The notes: generated by a model from the sequence alone, not told the origin. 26,906 nucleotides of DNA from Bordetella parapertussis (GCA_945868195.1 CAMBLP010000007.1:1-26906); one strand, 5' to 3'. Shown: positions 1 to 9,494, counted from the stretch's first letter. A program made the numbers and translations.

Positions 1-267
1 GTCGAGATCGCGAATACCACCGCCGATTTGGACAGGGATATCGTCACCCACTGCGCCTACGATGGCTTTGATGAGCGCTTCGTTTTTGGGCTTGCCGGCG
101 ACAGCGCCATTGAGATCGACCAAGTGCAAGCGACGCGCGCCTCGATCCAGCCAATGCGTGGCCATGGCGGTAGGGTCTTCGGAAAAGATCGTTGCGTCAT
201 CGAGGTCGCCTTGGCGAAGTCTGACACATTGTCCGTCTTTGAGATCAATTGCGGGGATCAGCAGCAT
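1..267 (-). CDS. hisA: HisA, 5'-ProFAR isomerase (partial, C-terminus outside window)
   Basis: The first 89 codons of the cytoplasmic (beta/alpha)8-barrel isomerase of histidine biosynthesis are present; it converts ProFAR to PRFAR. The protein begins [20 protein letters not shown], with the catalytic aspartate in the AIDLKDG strand (Asp8) and the phosphate-binding GGGIR segment near residues 83-87. The ATG at 267 is the natural family start. The ribosome binding site is weak (an A-rich AAAAAGAT stretch directly before it). It follows hisH by 30 bases in the same orientation, so it is translated from the same message. The reading frame is open to the window edge, so truncation is due only to the window boundary. 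Confidence 0.96.
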   Translation of the reverse strand, partial: MLLIPAIDLKDGQCVRLRQGDLDDATIFSEDPTAMATHWLDRGARRLHLVDLNGAVAGKPKNEALIKAIVGAVGDDIPVQIGGGIRDLD

Positions 268-297
268 ATCTTTTTGTGATCTGTCACTTTCAGGTTG

Positions 298-954
298 TTA
301 AGGTTGCCAGTCTACAAAATTCCGATACAGACGCAAACCATAATCGGCACTTTTCTCTGGGTGAAACTGTACGGCAAAGATATTGTCTTGGGCGATTGCG
401 CAAGCAAAAGGACCGCCATAATTGCTTTCGCCGACTGTCAGAGCGTTGTCGGCCGGAACAGCATAATAGCTGTGGACAAAATAAAAGGGTGTGGCATCGG
501 GAATACCCGACCAAAGCGTGTGTGCACGCACCTGATACACAGGATTCCAGCCCATATGCGGGACTTTAAGTCGATCTGCGTGATCGTTCGCCTCCGTTGT
601 GGGCGCATCAAATGCGGGTCCCTTAAAACGACGAACCTCGCCTTTGAAAAGGCCAAGACTTGTTGTGTTGCCTTCTTCGCTGCGCTCGAACAGCATTTGT
701 TCGCCGACGCATACGCCTAGCAGAGGCTTGGTTGCCGCAGCGCGTAATACGGCCTCTCGCAGACCCGCTTCGTCGAGCGTGCGAATGCAATCCGCCATCG
801 CACCTTGTCCAGGAAAAACGACACGATCCGCGGCCTCTATCTCAGCCGCGAGCTTGCATAAACGAATGTCCGCCTCAGGCGCTGCGTGACGCAGCGCGCG
901 CTCGACAGAGTGATAGTTCCCCATGCCGTAATCGACAATGGCAATCGAAGTCAT
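298..954 (-). CDS. hisH: HisH, glutamine amidotransferase subunit of imidazole glycerol phosphate synthase
   Basis: This is a 218-residue class I glutamine amidotransferase. It hydrolyses glutamine and channels ammonia to HisF, which converts PRFAR to IGP and AICAR. Visible residues are the nucleophile Cys82 in LGVCVGEQ and the His198/Glu200 pair in VQFHPEKS. The N-terminus [14 protein letters not shown] is typical of HisH. The oxyanion segment reads PGQGA rather than PGVGA; I believe this is common in betaproteobacteria. The start is 3 bases after the hisB stop, indicating tight translational coupling. HisF is not in the window and presumably lies beyond hisA. Confidence 0.97.
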   Translation of the reverse strand: MTSIAIVDYGMGNYHSVERALRHAAPEADIRLCKLAAEIEAADRVVFPGQGAMADCIRTLDEAGLREAVLRAAATKPLLGVCVGEQMLFERSEEGNTTSLGLFKGEVRRFKGPAFDAPTTEANDHADRLKVPHMGWNPVYQVRAHTLWSGIPDATPFYFVHSYYAVPADNALTVGESNYGGPFACAIAQDNIFAVQFHPEKSADYGLRLYRNFVDWQP

Positions 955-957
955 GAC

Positions 958-1545
958 TTACAGCACGCCCTTGGTGGAGGGCACGACACCCGCGCTGCGC
1001 GGATCGAGCTCGAGAGCCATGCGAAGCGCACGGCCCGTTGCTTTGAAGATGGTTTCGCACTGGTGGTGCGCATTGACGCCGCGCAAGTTGTCGATGTGTA
1101 GCGTGAGGAGGGCATGGTTGACCAAGCCTTGAAAGAATTCAATGGTCAAATCGACATCAAAATCACCTACCCGCGCACGCGTGAACGGGACGTGGAACTG
1201 CAAACCCGGACGCCCTGAAAAGTCCACAACGACGCGTGAAAGCGCCTCGTCGAGAGGGACATAGGCATGTCCATAGCGACGAATACCTGCCTTGTCACCC
1301 ACGGCTTTGGCGATGGCCATGCCGAGCGTGATGCCGACATCTTCGACAGTGTGGTGTGCATCGATGTCGAGATCGCCATCGGCGTGTATCTCAAGGTCGA
1401 TCAGACCATGGCGCGCGATCTGGTCCAGCATGTGGTCCAAAAAGGGCACCCCAGTGTTGAGGGATTGTTTGCCAGTGCCGTCTAGATTGACCGCGACGCG
1501 GATGCGCGTTTCATTGGTATTGCGGATAATTTCTGCGGTACGCAT
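958..1545 (-). CDS. hisB: HisB, imidazoleglycerol-phosphate dehydratase (monofunctional)
   Basis: A 195-residue dehydratase that converts IGP to imidazole acetol phosphate, the sixth step of histidine synthesis. The two metal-binding histidine motifs are present: AHHTVED around residues 63-69 and AHHQCE at 159-164. The C-terminus VPSTKGVL is characteristic. The length is that of the monofunctional enzyme; there is no fused histidinol-phosphatase domain as in E. coli HisB, so that phosphatase must be encoded elsewhere. It lies 36 bases after hisD, in a place where hisC often sits. The ribosome binding site is not strong, and the leader contains a short GTACAT repeat. Confidence 0.97.
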   Translation of the reverse strand: MRTAEIIRNTNETRIRVAVNLDGTGKQSLNTGVPFLDHMLDQIARHGLIDLEIHADGDLDIDAHHTVEDVGITLGMAIAKAVGDKAGIRRYGHAYVPLDEALSRVVVDFSGRPGLQFHVPFTRARVGDFDVDLTIEFFQGLVNHALLTLHIDNLRGVNAHHQCETIFKATGRALRMALELDPRSAGVVPSTKGVL

Positions 1546-1581
1546 GATATGTACTCTGATGTACTGAGATCTTAGGAAAGT

Positions 1582-2889
1582 CTATTGTATGTTGGTCAGG
1601 CGATAACGGGCGCTCGCAGCATGGGCTTGGAGACCTTCGCCAAGTGCCAGTTCGTTTGCCACTTTGCCTAGAGTTTGCGCGCCTGCGGCTGAGACATGAA
1701 TCAAACTAGAGCGTTTTTGAAAATCATACACGCCTAAGGGTGAGGAAAAGCGCGCAGTTCGAGACGTCGGCAGAACGTGATTGGGTCCTGCGCAATAATC
1801 CCCAAGCGCTTCGGAACTATGGCGCCCCATGAAAATGGCACCCGCATGGCGTAACAAGGGCAACCATTCATCAGGGTTCTCGCAAGACACTTCGAGGTGT
1901 TCGGGTGCAATGTTGTTACTGATTAGGCAGGCCTCTTGGAGGTCGCGTACCAAAATCAAGGCGCCGCGATCACGTAAGCTCGTGCGGATAATGTCCGCGC
2001 GCGGCATGGTGGGTAGCAACTTTTCAATCGAGGCTTCAACTTCGTCGAGGTATGTTGCATCTGGGCAAAGCAAAATCGCTTGGGCCAACTCATCATGTTC
2101 GGCTTGCGAAAACAAATCCATCGCAATCCAATCCGCTGGCGTTTGACCGTCACAAATGACCAAAATTTCGCTTGGACCGGCAATCATGTCGATCCCGACC
2201 GTTCCAAAAACGCGCCTTTTGGCAGCGGCGACATAGGCATTGCCAGGCCCGACGATTTTATCGACGGCAGGGATGGTCGCCGTGCCGTAGGCGAGCGCGC
2301 CGACAGCCTGCGCGCCACCAATGGCAAAGCAGCGATCCACACCCGCGATGGCCGCAGCAGCCAGAACCATGGCATTGCGCTGTCCACCGGGCGTAGGCGT
2401 CACCATGATGACTTCGCTCACGCCTGCGACTTTTGCAGGGATAGCGTTCATCAGGACAGAGGAGGGGTAGGATGCTTTTCCGCCAGGTACGTACAGACCG
2501 ACTCTGTCTAGGGAAGTGATTTGCTGACCCAGACGAGTGCCATCTGCTTCGGTGTAAGACCAGCTTTCTTGACGTTGATGCACATGATAAGCACGCACGC
2601 GTTCGGCTGCGATTTCAAGTGCTTGTCGTTGAGCGGCGGGTAGGTTAGCGAGTGCTAACTCCCAGTCACAACGAGGTATTTCTAGGGCGGCAACCGAGCC
2701 AACGTCGACTTTGTCGAATTGGCGTGTGTAGCCAAGCAGGGCCTTGTCGCCCTCAAGGCGCACTTGTTTAAGGATGCTGGCAGCGGCCGCATCGATCGCG
2801 TCATCTTGCTCGGCATCAAAAGCCAGCAGTTTGGAGAGTGTTGTTTGAAACTCAGGATCGCGTGAGTCCAGACGTGTGATTGTGCGCAT
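1582..2889 (-). CDS. hisD: HisD, histidinol dehydrogenase
   Basis: A zinc-dependent, NAD-linked enzyme of 435 residues that oxidises L-histidinol to L-histidine in two steps. Recognisable features are the NAD-binding core with [12 protein letters not shown], the zinc-ligand segment FSQAEHDE, the catalytic APEHLEV pair (Glu-His), and the C-terminal block with [14 protein letters not shown] start it at the ATG at 2889 (MRTITRLD) because GAGGGG lies about 10 bases upstream. A TTG two codons earlier (2895) is possible but less likely. It sits 50 bases downstream of hisG and directly precedes hisB, without an intervening hisC. Confidence 0.97.
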   Translation of the reverse strand: MRTITRLDSRDPEFQTTLSKLLAFDAEQDDAIDAAAASILKQVRLEGDKALLGYTRQFDKVDVGSVAALEIPRCDWELALANLPAAQRQALEIAAERVRAYHVHQRQESWSYTEADGTRLGQQITSLDRVGLYVPGGKASYPSSVLMNAIPAKVAGVSEVIMVTPTPGGQRNAMVLAAAAIAGVDRCFAIGGAQAVGALAYGTATIPAVDKIVGPGNAYVAAAKRRVFGTVGIDMIAGPSEILVICDGQTPADWIAMDLFSQAEHDELAQAILLCPDATYLDEVEASIEKLLPTMPRADIIRTSLRDRGALILVRDLQEACLISNNIAPEHLEVSCENPDEWLPLLRHAGAIFMGRHSSEALGDYCAGPNHVLPTSRTARFSSPLGVYDFQKRSSLIHVSAAGAQTLGKVANELALGEGLQAHAASARYRLTNIQ

Positions 2890-2939
2890 TATCAAAGAGC
2901 CCCTCTTTTGAAGGAGTCATCAAAACAAATAGATCTCTA

Positions 2940-3620
2940 TCATGCCACAGAGCGTGCGCTTGCACGCTCAAAGGCATCCAGTAAGGGCTGTAATTCGGCG
3001 TGTCGGGTTTTAAGGGCCGCTCGATTGACCACCAATCTGGAGGAAATGGGCATGATGTCCTCGACGGCAACTAAGTCATTGGCTTTCAAGGTATTGCCAG
3101 TGGAGACCACATCGACGATCGCATCGGCCAAGCCGACGAGAGGCGCAAGCTCCATTGAGCCGTATAGCTTGATCAGGTCTACGTAAACGCCCTTGGCAGC
3201 GAAGTGTTCGCGCGCCGCAGCCGTATATTTGGTCGCGACACGTAAGCGCGCGCCTTGTTTGACTGCGGCAGCGTAGTCAAAGCCATTGCGAACAGCAACG
3301 GCCAGACGACATTTGGCGATATTCAGGTCAATCGGCTGGTACAGGCCGCCAGGGTGTAAAGCGGTGTGTTCAATCAGCACGTCTTTGCCGGCAATTCCAA
3401 GGTCCGCAGCACCGTATTCAACATAAGTGGGGACGTCAGAGGCACGAACAATAATGAGCCGCAATCCTGGATCGCTGGTCCCAATGATGAGTTTGCGAGA
3501 TTTTTCGGGATCCTCGCTGACCGTGATCCCGGCCGCCTTTAAAAGTGGCAAGGTTTCTTCGAAAATGCGTCCCTTGGACAATGCCATGGTCAGAGGGCGC
3601 GTGCGTGCGTCTGTGCTCAT
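2940..3620 (-). CDS. hisG: HisG, ATP phosphoribosyltransferase, short catalytic form
   Basis: The committed step of histidine biosynthesis: ATP plus PRPP gives phosphoribosyl-ATP. The 226-residue protein has the HisG signature [12 protein letters not shown] and the PRPP-loop segment ending in [13 protein letters not shown]. It stops soon after the catalytic domains, without the C-terminal histidine-binding regulatory domain of the ~300-residue long form. This is the HisG-S type, which in other bacteria needs the HisRS-like regulatory partner HisZ; no hisZ is in the window. The start at 3620 has AAAGGAA 6 bases upstream. A longer open frame reaches back to 3755 but overlaps murA and is not family-like. 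The murA stop is 10 bases upstream. Confidence 0.97.
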   Translation of the reverse strand: MSTDARTRPLTMALSKGRIFEETLPLLKAAGITVSEDPEKSRKLIIGTSDPGLRLIIVRASDVPTYVEYGAADLGIAGKDVLIEHTALHPGGLYQPIDLNIAKCRLAVAVRNGFDYAAAVKQGARLRVATKYTAAAREHFAAKGVYVDLIKLYGSMELAPLVGLADAIVDVVSTGNTLKANDLVAVEDIMPISSRLVVNRAALKTRHAELQPLLDAFERASARSVA

Positions 3621-3630
3621 GAGGGTTCCT

Positions 3631-4887
3631 TTAGCTGGATATTCTTTCGATATGAGCACCGAGCGCTCTGAGTTTGTGTTCCATGCGTTCGTAGCCTCGG
3701 TCGAGATGATAAATCCGCTCGACCAGGGTCTCGCCTTCGGCGGCAAGTCCTGCAATGACCAAACTAGCCGAAGCCCTCAGGTCGGTTGCCATGACGGTTG
3801 CGCCGGAAAGGCGTGTTACGCCTCGAACGACGGCAGTGTGGCCATCGATATCAATATTGGCGCCCAAGCGCAATAGTTCTTGTACATGCATAAAACGATT
3901 TTCAAAAATCGTTTCCGCAATGACCGAGGTTCCCTCGGCAATGGTGTTTAGCGCCATGAGTTGCGCTTGCATGTCAGTCGCAAAACCAGGGTATTCGTGA
4001 GTGCGAAAGTCGACCGCTTTAGGGCGTTTGCGCATGCTGGCTTTGATCCAGTCCTTGCCTGACTCAATCGTCAGGCCCGCCTCTTGAAGCTTTGATATCG
4101 TGGCACCCATTGTTTCGGGTGCGGCTCGGCGCAGCATAATTTCTCCGCCTGCAGTACCTACAGCACATAAAAAGCTACCCGCCTCGATGCGATCCGGGAT
4201 CACATCATGGGTGGCGCCATGTAAAGTCGGTACACCGTCGATGACGATCCTGTCTGTACCATGTCCCATGATACGCGCGCCCATTTTGATCAACAACTCG
4301 GCGAGATCGACCACTTCGGGTTCACGCGCGGCATTTTCCAAAATGGTTTGACCATCGGCCAGCACGGCCGCCATCATCAGGTTTTCTGTGCCTGTGACGG
4401 TGACCATGTCTGTGCGTACGACTGCGCCTTTGAGTTTTTTGGCCTTGGCGACGACAAAGCCATGTTCGATTTTGATGTCCGCACCGAGTGCCGCAAGACC
4501 CTGAATATGTTGGTCTACAGGTCGCTGACCAATCGCACAGCCGCCAGGCAGACTGACACGCGCTTCGCCGAAGCGTGCCAAAAGTGGGCCGAGCACCAGA
4601 ATCGAGGCGCGCATGGTTTTAACGAGCTCATAGGGCGCTTCTAGAGCTGTTAGTTGATTGGCAGTGATACTGACCCTATCGTCACTCGCTCTCTCGCAAC
4701 GCACACCTAATTGCCCAAGGAGCTTAAGCGTCGTCGCAATATCATTGAGCTTTGGAACGTTTGAGAGCGTGACGGTATCCGAGGTCAATAGTCCGGCGCA
4801 TAAAATCGGCAGAGCAGCGTTTTTGGCGCCCGAAATAATGATTTCGCCCTTGAGCGCATACCCGCCTTGAATGCGAAGCTTGTCCAT
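3631..4887 (-). CDS. murA: MurA, UDP-N-acetylglucosamine 1-carboxyvinyltransferase
   Basis: The first committed enzyme of peptidoglycan precursor synthesis, adding enolpyruvate from PEP to UDP-GlcNAc in the cytoplasm. The 418-residue length is typical. Key residues are visible: Lys22-Asn23 in GAKNAALP, the loop cysteine Cys117 in [13 protein letters not shown] (the fosfomycin target in this family), the [10 protein letters not shown] block, and Asp305 in [10 protein letters not shown]. With cysteine rather than aspartate in the loop, the protein should be of the fosfomycin-sensitive type. The start codon abuts the ibaG stop (TAA directly followed by ATG), so the two genes are translationally coupled. 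An ibaG-murA pairing is also seen in E. coli. Confidence 0.98.
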   Translation of the reverse strand: MDKLRIQGGYALKGEIIISGAKNAALPILCAGLLTSDTVTLSNVPKLNDIATTLKLLGQLGVRCERASDDRVSITANQLTALEAPYELVKTMRASILVLGPLLARFGEARVSLPGGCAIGQRPVDQHIQGLAALGADIKIEHGFVVAKAKKLKGAVVRTDMVTVTGTENLMMAAVLADGQTILENAAREPEVVDLAELLIKMGARIMGHGTDRIVIDGVPTLHGATHDVIPDRIEAGSFLCAVGTAGGEIMLRRAAPETMGATISKLQEAGLTIESGKDWIKASMRKRPKAVDFRTHEYPGFATDMQAQLMALNTIAEGTSVIAETIFENRFMHVQELLRLGANIDIDGHTAVVRGVTRLSGATVMATDLRASASLVIAGLAAEGETLVERIYHLDRGYERMEHKLRALGAHIERISS

Positions 4888-5130
4888 TTAGCGCTTTCCG
4901 TTGAACTCTTCGGGCGTCAAAGTACGCATTGAAAGAGCATGAATTTCTTGTTTCATCCGATCACCAAGTACGCCGTAGACAAGTTGATGGCGCGCAATCG
5001 GGCGCTTGCCCGCAAAGGCGGTGCTGACGATCAGTGCTTCGAAGTGTGAGCCATCACCTGTGACCTCGAGGTGTTCGCAAGGCAACCCGGCTGCAATGTA
5101 GGTGCGGATGTCTTCTGGAGTGGGCAACAT
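4888..5130 (-). CDS. ibaG: IbaG/YrbA, BolA-family protein
   Basis: A small cytoplasmic BolA-fold protein of 80 residues. BolA-family proteins bind monothiol glutaredoxins and [2Fe-2S] clusters, and E. coli IbaG is linked to acid stress and sits next to murA. Conserved features are the SHFEALIVS strand, the RHQLVYGVL helix and the late EIHALSMRTLTPEE segment, which is diagnostic for the IbaG branch. I chose the ATG at 5130 (MLPTPEDI) because it gives the family length and has AAGGA about 11 bases upstream. A longer frame back to 5214 overlaps the permease gene and adds residues without similarity to the family. Confidence 0.93.
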   Translation of the reverse strand: MLPTPEDIRTYIAAGLPCEHLEVTGDGSHFEALIVSTAFAGKRPIARHQLVYGVLGDRMKQEIHALSMRTLTPEEFNGKR

Positions 5131-5170
5131 GTTTAGGTCTGTCCTTGGTCTAAGAATGCATTCATGTAAA

Positions 5171-5962
5171 TCAGGTTCTAAGTTTGTAACCGGTGCCGAG
5201 CAGGCGTAGGGCAAAAAATGTCAGCGCAATGAAAACCCCGCCAACGACAGCCAGGCTTTGCCAGGGCGATACATCTGCGACACCAAAAAATCCATAGCGA
5301 AAGCCGTCGATCGTATAAAAAAGCGGGTTCCAGTGAGAAACGTGTTGCCAGAATGGAGGCAAGGAGTGGACCGAGTAAAAAACGCCAGATAAAAAAGTCG
5401 CAGGCATGATGAGAAAGTTTTGAAATGCCGCGAGCTGGTCAAATTTTTCAGAGGTCAGGCCGGCAATGAGGCCAAGAATGGCCATGATGCCGCATGATAA
5501 AACAGCGAACACAAAAGCCCAAAGGGGTTCCTTGATACCGAGCGGAACGAAATATAAAGAGAATAACCATACGCAGCCGCCAACGGCGATACCCCGCAAA
5601 ATCCCCGCAATCGTATAGGCACTGAAGAACTCGCGATGCGAAATCGGAGGGAGCAGCACAAACACTAAGTTACCAGTCACTCGACTTTGAATCAAGGAAG
5701 AGGAGGGGTTGGCAAAGGCGTTTTGCAACATGCTCATCATCATCAGGCCCGGGATGAGAAAGGCGGTATATGGCACGGTTCCGTAGACTTGAATACGATC
5801 TTGCAGAACCTGGGCGAAAATCACGAGATACAAGAGCGCCGTAATGACGGGTGCCGCGATTGTTTGGAATCCAACCTTCCAAAAGCGCAGGAGCTCCTTG
5901 CCCAATAAGGTAGGAAAGCCGGAGCCAGCGCCTGCGCGTGCGGTGAGTAACGCGCGTGTCAT
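5171..5962 (-). CDS. ABC-2 type transporter permease (YadH-like)
   Basis: A polytopic inner-membrane protein of 263 residues with about six hydrophobic segments, starting near residues 33-51 (a stretch including TALLYLVIFAQVL). The FANPSSSLIQSRVTGNLVF region followed by PPISHREFFSAYTIAG is typical of ABC-2 permeases of the YadH/NodJ type. Its ATG overlaps the stop of the ATPase gene by 4 bases (ATGA), so the two form one exporter. The substrate is unknown. Its place between the Mla phospholipid genes and ibaG-murA suggests an envelope-related role, but that is context only. Confidence 0.92.
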   Translation of the reverse strand: MTRALLTARAGAGSGFPTLLGKELLRFWKVGFQTIAAPVITALLYLVIFAQVLQDRIQVYGTVPYTAFLIPGLMMMSMLQNAFANPSSSLIQSRVTGNLVFVLLPPISHREFFSAYTIAGILRGIAVGGCVWLFSLYFVPLGIKEPLWAFVFAVLSCGIMAILGLIAGLTSEKFDQLAAFQNFLIMPATFLSGVFYSVHSLPPFWQHVSHWNPLFYTIDGFRYGFFGVADVSPWQSLAVVGGVFIALTFFALRLLGTGYKLRT

Positions 5963-6750
5963 GCTTGCACCTCTAGGGGATGGTGGTCTGGTGTATTCAT
6001 GATGTGCACGAAGGTTTCTTCTAGGCTTCCGCCTGTGCGGGCGAGTAGAGCTTGTGTCGATTCGAGCGCAACGATACGTCCGCGTTTAAGCATCGCGATT
6101 CGACCGCAAAGCGCTTCGGCTTCTTCGAGGTAGTGGGTCGTGAGCATGATGGTATGCCCTTCGCGATTGAGTCGGGAAATAAACTCCCACAAGCTGCGGC
6201 GCAGGTCGACATCTACGCCCGCAGTGGGTTCGTCAAGCACGATGACGGGTGGACGATGCACAAGCGCTTGCGCGACGAGGACTCGACGCTTCATACCGCC
6301 CGAGAGGGCACGCATATTTTCATCGGCTTTATCCGAGAGGTCGAGGTGAGAGAGAATTTCGTCTATCCAATCGTCATTGTTGCGGAAACCAAAATAACCG
6401 GACTGAATGCGTAAGGTTTCACGGACCGTGAAAAAAGGATCGTAAACGAGCTCTTGTGGCACGACGCCCAGTGAGCGCCGCGCAGCTTGATAGTCCGTGA
6501 CAACGTCGTGACCACAGACGCTTGCTTGTCCGGAAGTGGCGCGACAGAGGCCGGCTAGAACGGAAATCAGCGTTGTTTTGCCTGCTCCATTCGGCCCAAG
6601 TAAGCCAAAAAATTCACCGTGCTCAATGTTGAGCGAGACATCGTTCAGGGCTTGAAACCCCTGACCCTGCGGCTTTTTAAAGAGCCCGCGCCAGCCTGTG
6701 GCACGAGGAGAGAATACTTTTGAAACGTGTTGGAGTGATACGGCGGACAT
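5959..6750 (-). CDS. ABC transporter ATP-binding protein (YadG-like)
   Basis: The cytoplasmic nucleotide-binding subunit of the exporter formed with the overlapping permease gene. The 263 residues contain Walker A GPNGAGKTT (about 52-60), Q-loop VVPQE (96-100), signature LSGGMKRR (149-156), Walker B VIVLDEPTAGVD (169-180) and the H-loop TTHYLEEAE. The start at 6750 (MSAVSLQHVSKVF) gives a 4-base gap after mlaC. An upstream in-frame TTG at 6783 lies inside mlaC and is not credible. The segment between MlaC and this gene, where a STAS protein (MlaB) would be expected in related clusters, is absent. Confidence 0.94.
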   Translation of the reverse strand: MSAVSLQHVSKVFSPRATGWRGLFKKPQGQGFQALNDVSLNIEHGEFFGLLGPNGAGKTTLISVLAGLCRATSGQASVCGHDVVTDYQAARRSLGVVPQELVYDPFFTVRETLRIQSGYFGFRNNDDWIDEILSHLDLSDKADENMRALSGGMKRRVLVAQALVHRPPVIVLDEPTAGVDVDLRRSLWEFISRLNREGHTIMLTTHYLEEAEALCGRIAMLKRGRIVALESTQALLARTGGSLEETFVHIMNTPDHHPLEVQA

Positions 6751-6754
6751 GTGA

Positions 6755-7381
6755 TTATTGAGCTCGCTGGTTAAGCGCGGCAATCAGTCCATCAATGCCG
6801 TTTCGATTAATCTGTTGTGTGAATTGGTTGCGATAATTTTCAATCAACCAGACATTTTCGACGTTAATGTCGTAAACCTTCCAGCCTTGAGGTGTTTTTT
6901 CAAGCCGGTAGTCAAGTGCAAAGGGCTGAGCGTTTGCGCGCGGAAGAACCTGGACCTTGACGACAACGTCATTGGCATTGGCATCGCCACGAAACGGCAG
7001 CGTTTTGATGCTGGTGTCATCACTCACACGTGTGAAGGCACCACTGTAGGTGCGAACGAGGGTTCCACGAAAGGCAAGGCTGAGTGCCTTTTTTTGCTCA
7101 GGCGTGGCTTCGCGCCAATTGCGTCCCGCGGCCAAGCGCGTGGTTTTTTCAAAGTTAACGTAGGGCAAAATCATTTCGTCCACGATTTGATTAATGCGCT
7201 TGATATCCCCGGCGCGCGCCAAGGTGTCCGCTTTGAGTGCGTTCAGCACTTGATCCGCAACTTGCTGAACGAATTCGTTCGGCGCAGCCATCGGATCGGT
7301 TTTTTGTTGTGCGTGAACACCTGCGGCTAGACTCAGGCTCAGCAGTAAAAAGAGATTGAATCGTGTGATGAGTGACAGCAT
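6755..7381 (-). CDS. mlaC: MlaC, periplasmic phospholipid-binding protein
   Basis: The periplasmic shuttle of the Mla pathway, which carries phospholipids between the outer-membrane MlaA complex and the inner-membrane MlaFED(B) transporter. The 208 residues start with a Sec signal peptide (hydrophobic NLFLLLSLSLAAG, probable cleavage after VHA near residue 24). The mature part shows Tol-Tol-Ttg2 family features, such as ILPYVNFEKTTRLAAGRNWR and WKVYDINVENVWLIENYRNQF. AAGAGG lies about 9 bases before the ATG. The gene follows mlaA by 14 bases. Confidence 0.95.
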   Translation of the reverse strand: MLSLITRFNLFLLLSLSLAAGVHAQQKTDPMAAPNEFVQQVADQVLNALKADTLARAGDIKRINQIVDEMILPYVNFEKTTRLAAGRNWREATPEQKKALSLAFRGTLVRTYSGAFTRVSDDTSIKTLPFRGDANANDVVVKVQVLPRANAQPFALDYRLEKTPQGWKVYDINVENVWLIENYRNQFTQQINRNGIDGLIAALNQRAQ

Positions 7382-7395
7382 GAGGAGGGGCCTCT

Positions 7396-8181
7396 TTAGT
7401 TTTTAGATGGAATACCAAGCGCTTTGCGATCTACCGGCGCGGCTTCTTCATCTTCGTAATTGGGGAGATTTTCAGCTTCGTTCAAGGGGCCGTTGACTTG
7501 GACCGTACGTCGCTTTAAGTAGGCATCGCGAATAAAACTGTAACGATCCAAGGCTGTACGATCAAGGGTATCGGTAACGTCAAGAAGCGCTTCACGGCGT
7601 TGCACGACCTCGAGCCCATAGAGCGAGTTGCGCACAGAGATATCACTGATCATGTGACCCCAGCCCACTTGGTTGACGTATGCATCCGCGATCAGGCCTG
7701 TGCCATCACGGACAGTGCTTGAACCAATGAAGGGCAACACGATGTAAGGACCTGAACGGATACCCCACACGCCCAAGGTGACGCCAAAATCGTTGGGGAT
7801 ACGTTTAGCTCCCGTTGTACTGGCAAGATCCAGGCAACCACCCAAACCTAACGTAGAGTTCAGCATGACACGACCAAACGTGTTGATGGCATCGATATGA
7901 CGGCCTTGCAGTGAACTATTCACGCCCGCCCAAACATCACCGATATTTAAGAAGATGTTGTGAATACAAGTTCGAACGGGCTGCGGAGTCACAAAGGCAT
8001 AAGCTTGCGCAACAGGCTTAAAGATTGCTTTGTCAAGGGTGTCATTGAATTGAAAAACCGCACGATTGGAGCTCTCCAATGGGTCAGCTGCAATGGGAGT
8101 GGTCACCGACCGAGTCGCACAGCCTCCGAGCACAAGCAAAAGCCCGATCAGTAGCGTTTTAGAAAAAGAGTGCGTGTTCAT
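7396..8181 (-). CDS. mlaA: MlaA (VacJ), outer-membrane lipoprotein of phospholipid transport
   Basis: The outer-membrane component that removes mislocalised phospholipids from the outer leaflet. The 261 residues begin with a lipoprotein signal peptide with lipobox LGGC, giving a lipidated Cys21. The VacJ signature follows: DPLESSNRAVFQFNDTLDKA, then FLNIGDVWAGVNSSLQG, and later PFIGSSTVRDGTG. In E. coli mlaA (vacJ) is separate from the mla operon; here it lies between mlaD and mlaC, so the pathway is one unit. No clear Shine-Dalgarno sequence is visible in the 14 bases after mlaD, so translation probably depends on coupling. Confidence 0.96.
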   Translation of the reverse strand: MNTHSFSKTLLIGLLLVLGGCATRSVTTPIAADPLESSNRAVFQFNDTLDKAIFKPVAQAYAFVTPQPVRTCIHNIFLNIGDVWAGVNSSLQGRHIDAINTFGRVMLNSTLGLGGCLDLASTTGAKRIPNDFGVTLGVWGIRSGPYIVLPFIGSSTVRDGTGLIADAYVNQVGWGHMISDISVRNSLYGLEVVQRREALLDVTDTLDRTALDRYSFIRDAYLKRRTVQVNGPLNEAENLPNYEDEEAAPVDRKALGIPSKN

Positions 8182-8195
8182 GGTTGCAACCGAGG

Positions 8196-8699
8196 TCAGT
8201 TTTGGGGTTTGTCCGGCGCGTTTGGAGGCGTTGTCTGGCTTCCCTGCTTTTCTGCAGTGTTGAAGAGAAACTGACTAATCAGGCTCTCAAGAACAATGGC
8301 GCTTTGGGTATATTGGATCATGCCATTGTCGGAAAGGTTCGTTTCGTCGCCCCCCGCCTCAAGGCCGATGTATTGCTCACCCAACAAGCCGGAGGTCAAA
8401 ATTTTGGCGGATGAGTCGAGGGGAAATAGAAAGCCTTTTTCCATATCGATTCGTACGACGGCTTGGTAAGTTTTGGTGTCCAAGGAGATGGAAGAAACGC
8501 GCCCCACAACAACACCTGCGCTCTTGACAGGGGCTCTGACCTTGAGTCCGCCGATGTTGTCGAACTTGGCCGAGAGGGTATAGCTTGGCGAGAAGGAAAA
8601 GCTGCTTAAATTTGCGGCTCGCAATGCTAAAAACGTGAGAGCGACACCGCCAAGCAGTACGAATAGTCCTACCCACCAGTCAGTTTTTTCAGTAGACAT
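8196..8699 (-). CDS. mlaD: MlaD, MCE-domain substrate-binding subunit
   Basis: The membrane-anchored MCE protein of the Mla importer/exporter, which forms a hexameric lipid channel in the periplasm. The 167 residues have one N-terminal transmembrane helix (WWVGLFVLLGGVALTFLAL) followed by a single MCE domain with GGLKVRAPVKSAGVVVGRVSSI and the late GLLGEQYIGLEAGG segment. I chose the ATG at 8699 (MSTEKTD), which has GGGA 6 bases upstream. An ATG at 8705 and a TTG at 8711 are in frame, so the start is uncertain by up to four codons. It begins about 13 bases after mlaE. Confidence 0.94.
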   Translation of the reverse strand: MSTEKTDWWVGLFVLLGGVALTFLALRAANLSSFSFSPSYTLSAKFDNIGGLKVRAPVKSAGVVVGRVSSISLDTKTYQAVVRIDMEKGFLFPLDSSAKILTSGLLGEQYIGLEAGGDETNLSDNGMIQYTQSAIVLESLISQFLFNTAEKQGSQTTPPNAPDKPQN

Positions 8700-8712
8700 T
8701 TTCATTCCCAAG

Positions 8713-9492
8713 TCAGTTGCTGAACATTAATGCGGTCAGCAAAAAATCAAGACCTAATACGGCCAGCGAACCAGCAACAACGGTACGGGTGGTGGCGCGT
8801 GCGACTCCTTCGGGCGTTGGACGACACTGCCAGCCCTCATAAAGAGCGATCAAGGTCACTGCCACACCAAACACGATACTTTTAATCACGCCATTCATGA
8901 TGTCTTTCCAGACGTCGACACCGCTTTGCATCTGGGACCAGAACGCGCCGGTATCGATGCCGATCATCAGCACACCGACGACCCAGCCACCCAAAATACC
9001 CACCATGGAAAAAACAGCCGCTAGGATCGGCATGGCGATCACGCCACCCCAAAAACGCGGAGCCAATACGCGGCGCACTGGGTCGACTGCCATGACCTCC
9101 ATCGCGGCCAGTTGCTCGCCTGCCTTCATGAGGCCGATTTCGGCGGTTAACGAGGTACCCGCACGTCCAGCAAACAAAAGGGCTGTCACAACGGGTCCTA
9201 GTTCGCGGGTCAGGGAAAGTGCCACGAGTAGGCCGAGCGCTTCTTCGGATCCGTAGCGGTTGAGTGTGTAGTAGCCCTGCAGCCCCAGGACGAAGCCGAC
9301 AAAGAGCCCAGATACAGCGATGATCAGCAGTGAGTAGTTGCCGATAAAGTGTATTTGTTGCGATACCAAGCGAGGACGTGAAAAAACGATGCCGCTGCGC
9401 TGAAGGAGGAGCCAGAAAAAACGCGCAAACGTCCCGAGACCGCTGACACGCATTCGTATCCCGCGACCGATGGAGGTCAGAGAGGTATTCAT
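8713..9492 (-). CDS. mlaE: MlaE, ABC transporter permease for phospholipids
   Basis: The inner-membrane permease of the Mla system (MlaE/DUF140 family), 259 residues from the ATG at 9492. Family hallmarks are [38 protein letters not shown] and [14 protein letters not shown], together with several hydrophobic helices. The chosen start has AAGGG six bases upstream and lies two bases beyond the mlaF stop. An ATG at 9498 overlaps that stop and has the AAGGG immediately adjacent, so it is less likely. It works with MlaF and MlaD. Confidence 0.95.
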   Translation of the reverse strand: MNTSLTSIGRGIRMRVSGLGTFARFFWLLLQRSGIVFSRPRLVSQQIHFIGNYSLLIIAVSGLFVGFVLGLQGYYTLNRYGSEEALGLLVALSLTRELGPVVTALLFAGRAGTSLTAEIGLMKAGEQLAAMEVMAVDPVRRVLAPRFWGGVIAMPILAAVFSMVGILGGWVVGVLMIGIDTGAFWSQMQSGVDVWKDIMNGVIKSIVFGVAVTLIALYEGWQCRPTPEGVARATTRTVVAGSLAVLGLDFLLTALMFSN

Positions 9493-9494
9493 GC

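Noticed and set aside
3621-3755. 45-codon upstream extension of hisG
   Set aside because: It overlaps the conserved C-terminus of murA in another frame, and the ATG at 3620 has a good ribosome binding site and the family-typical N-terminus.
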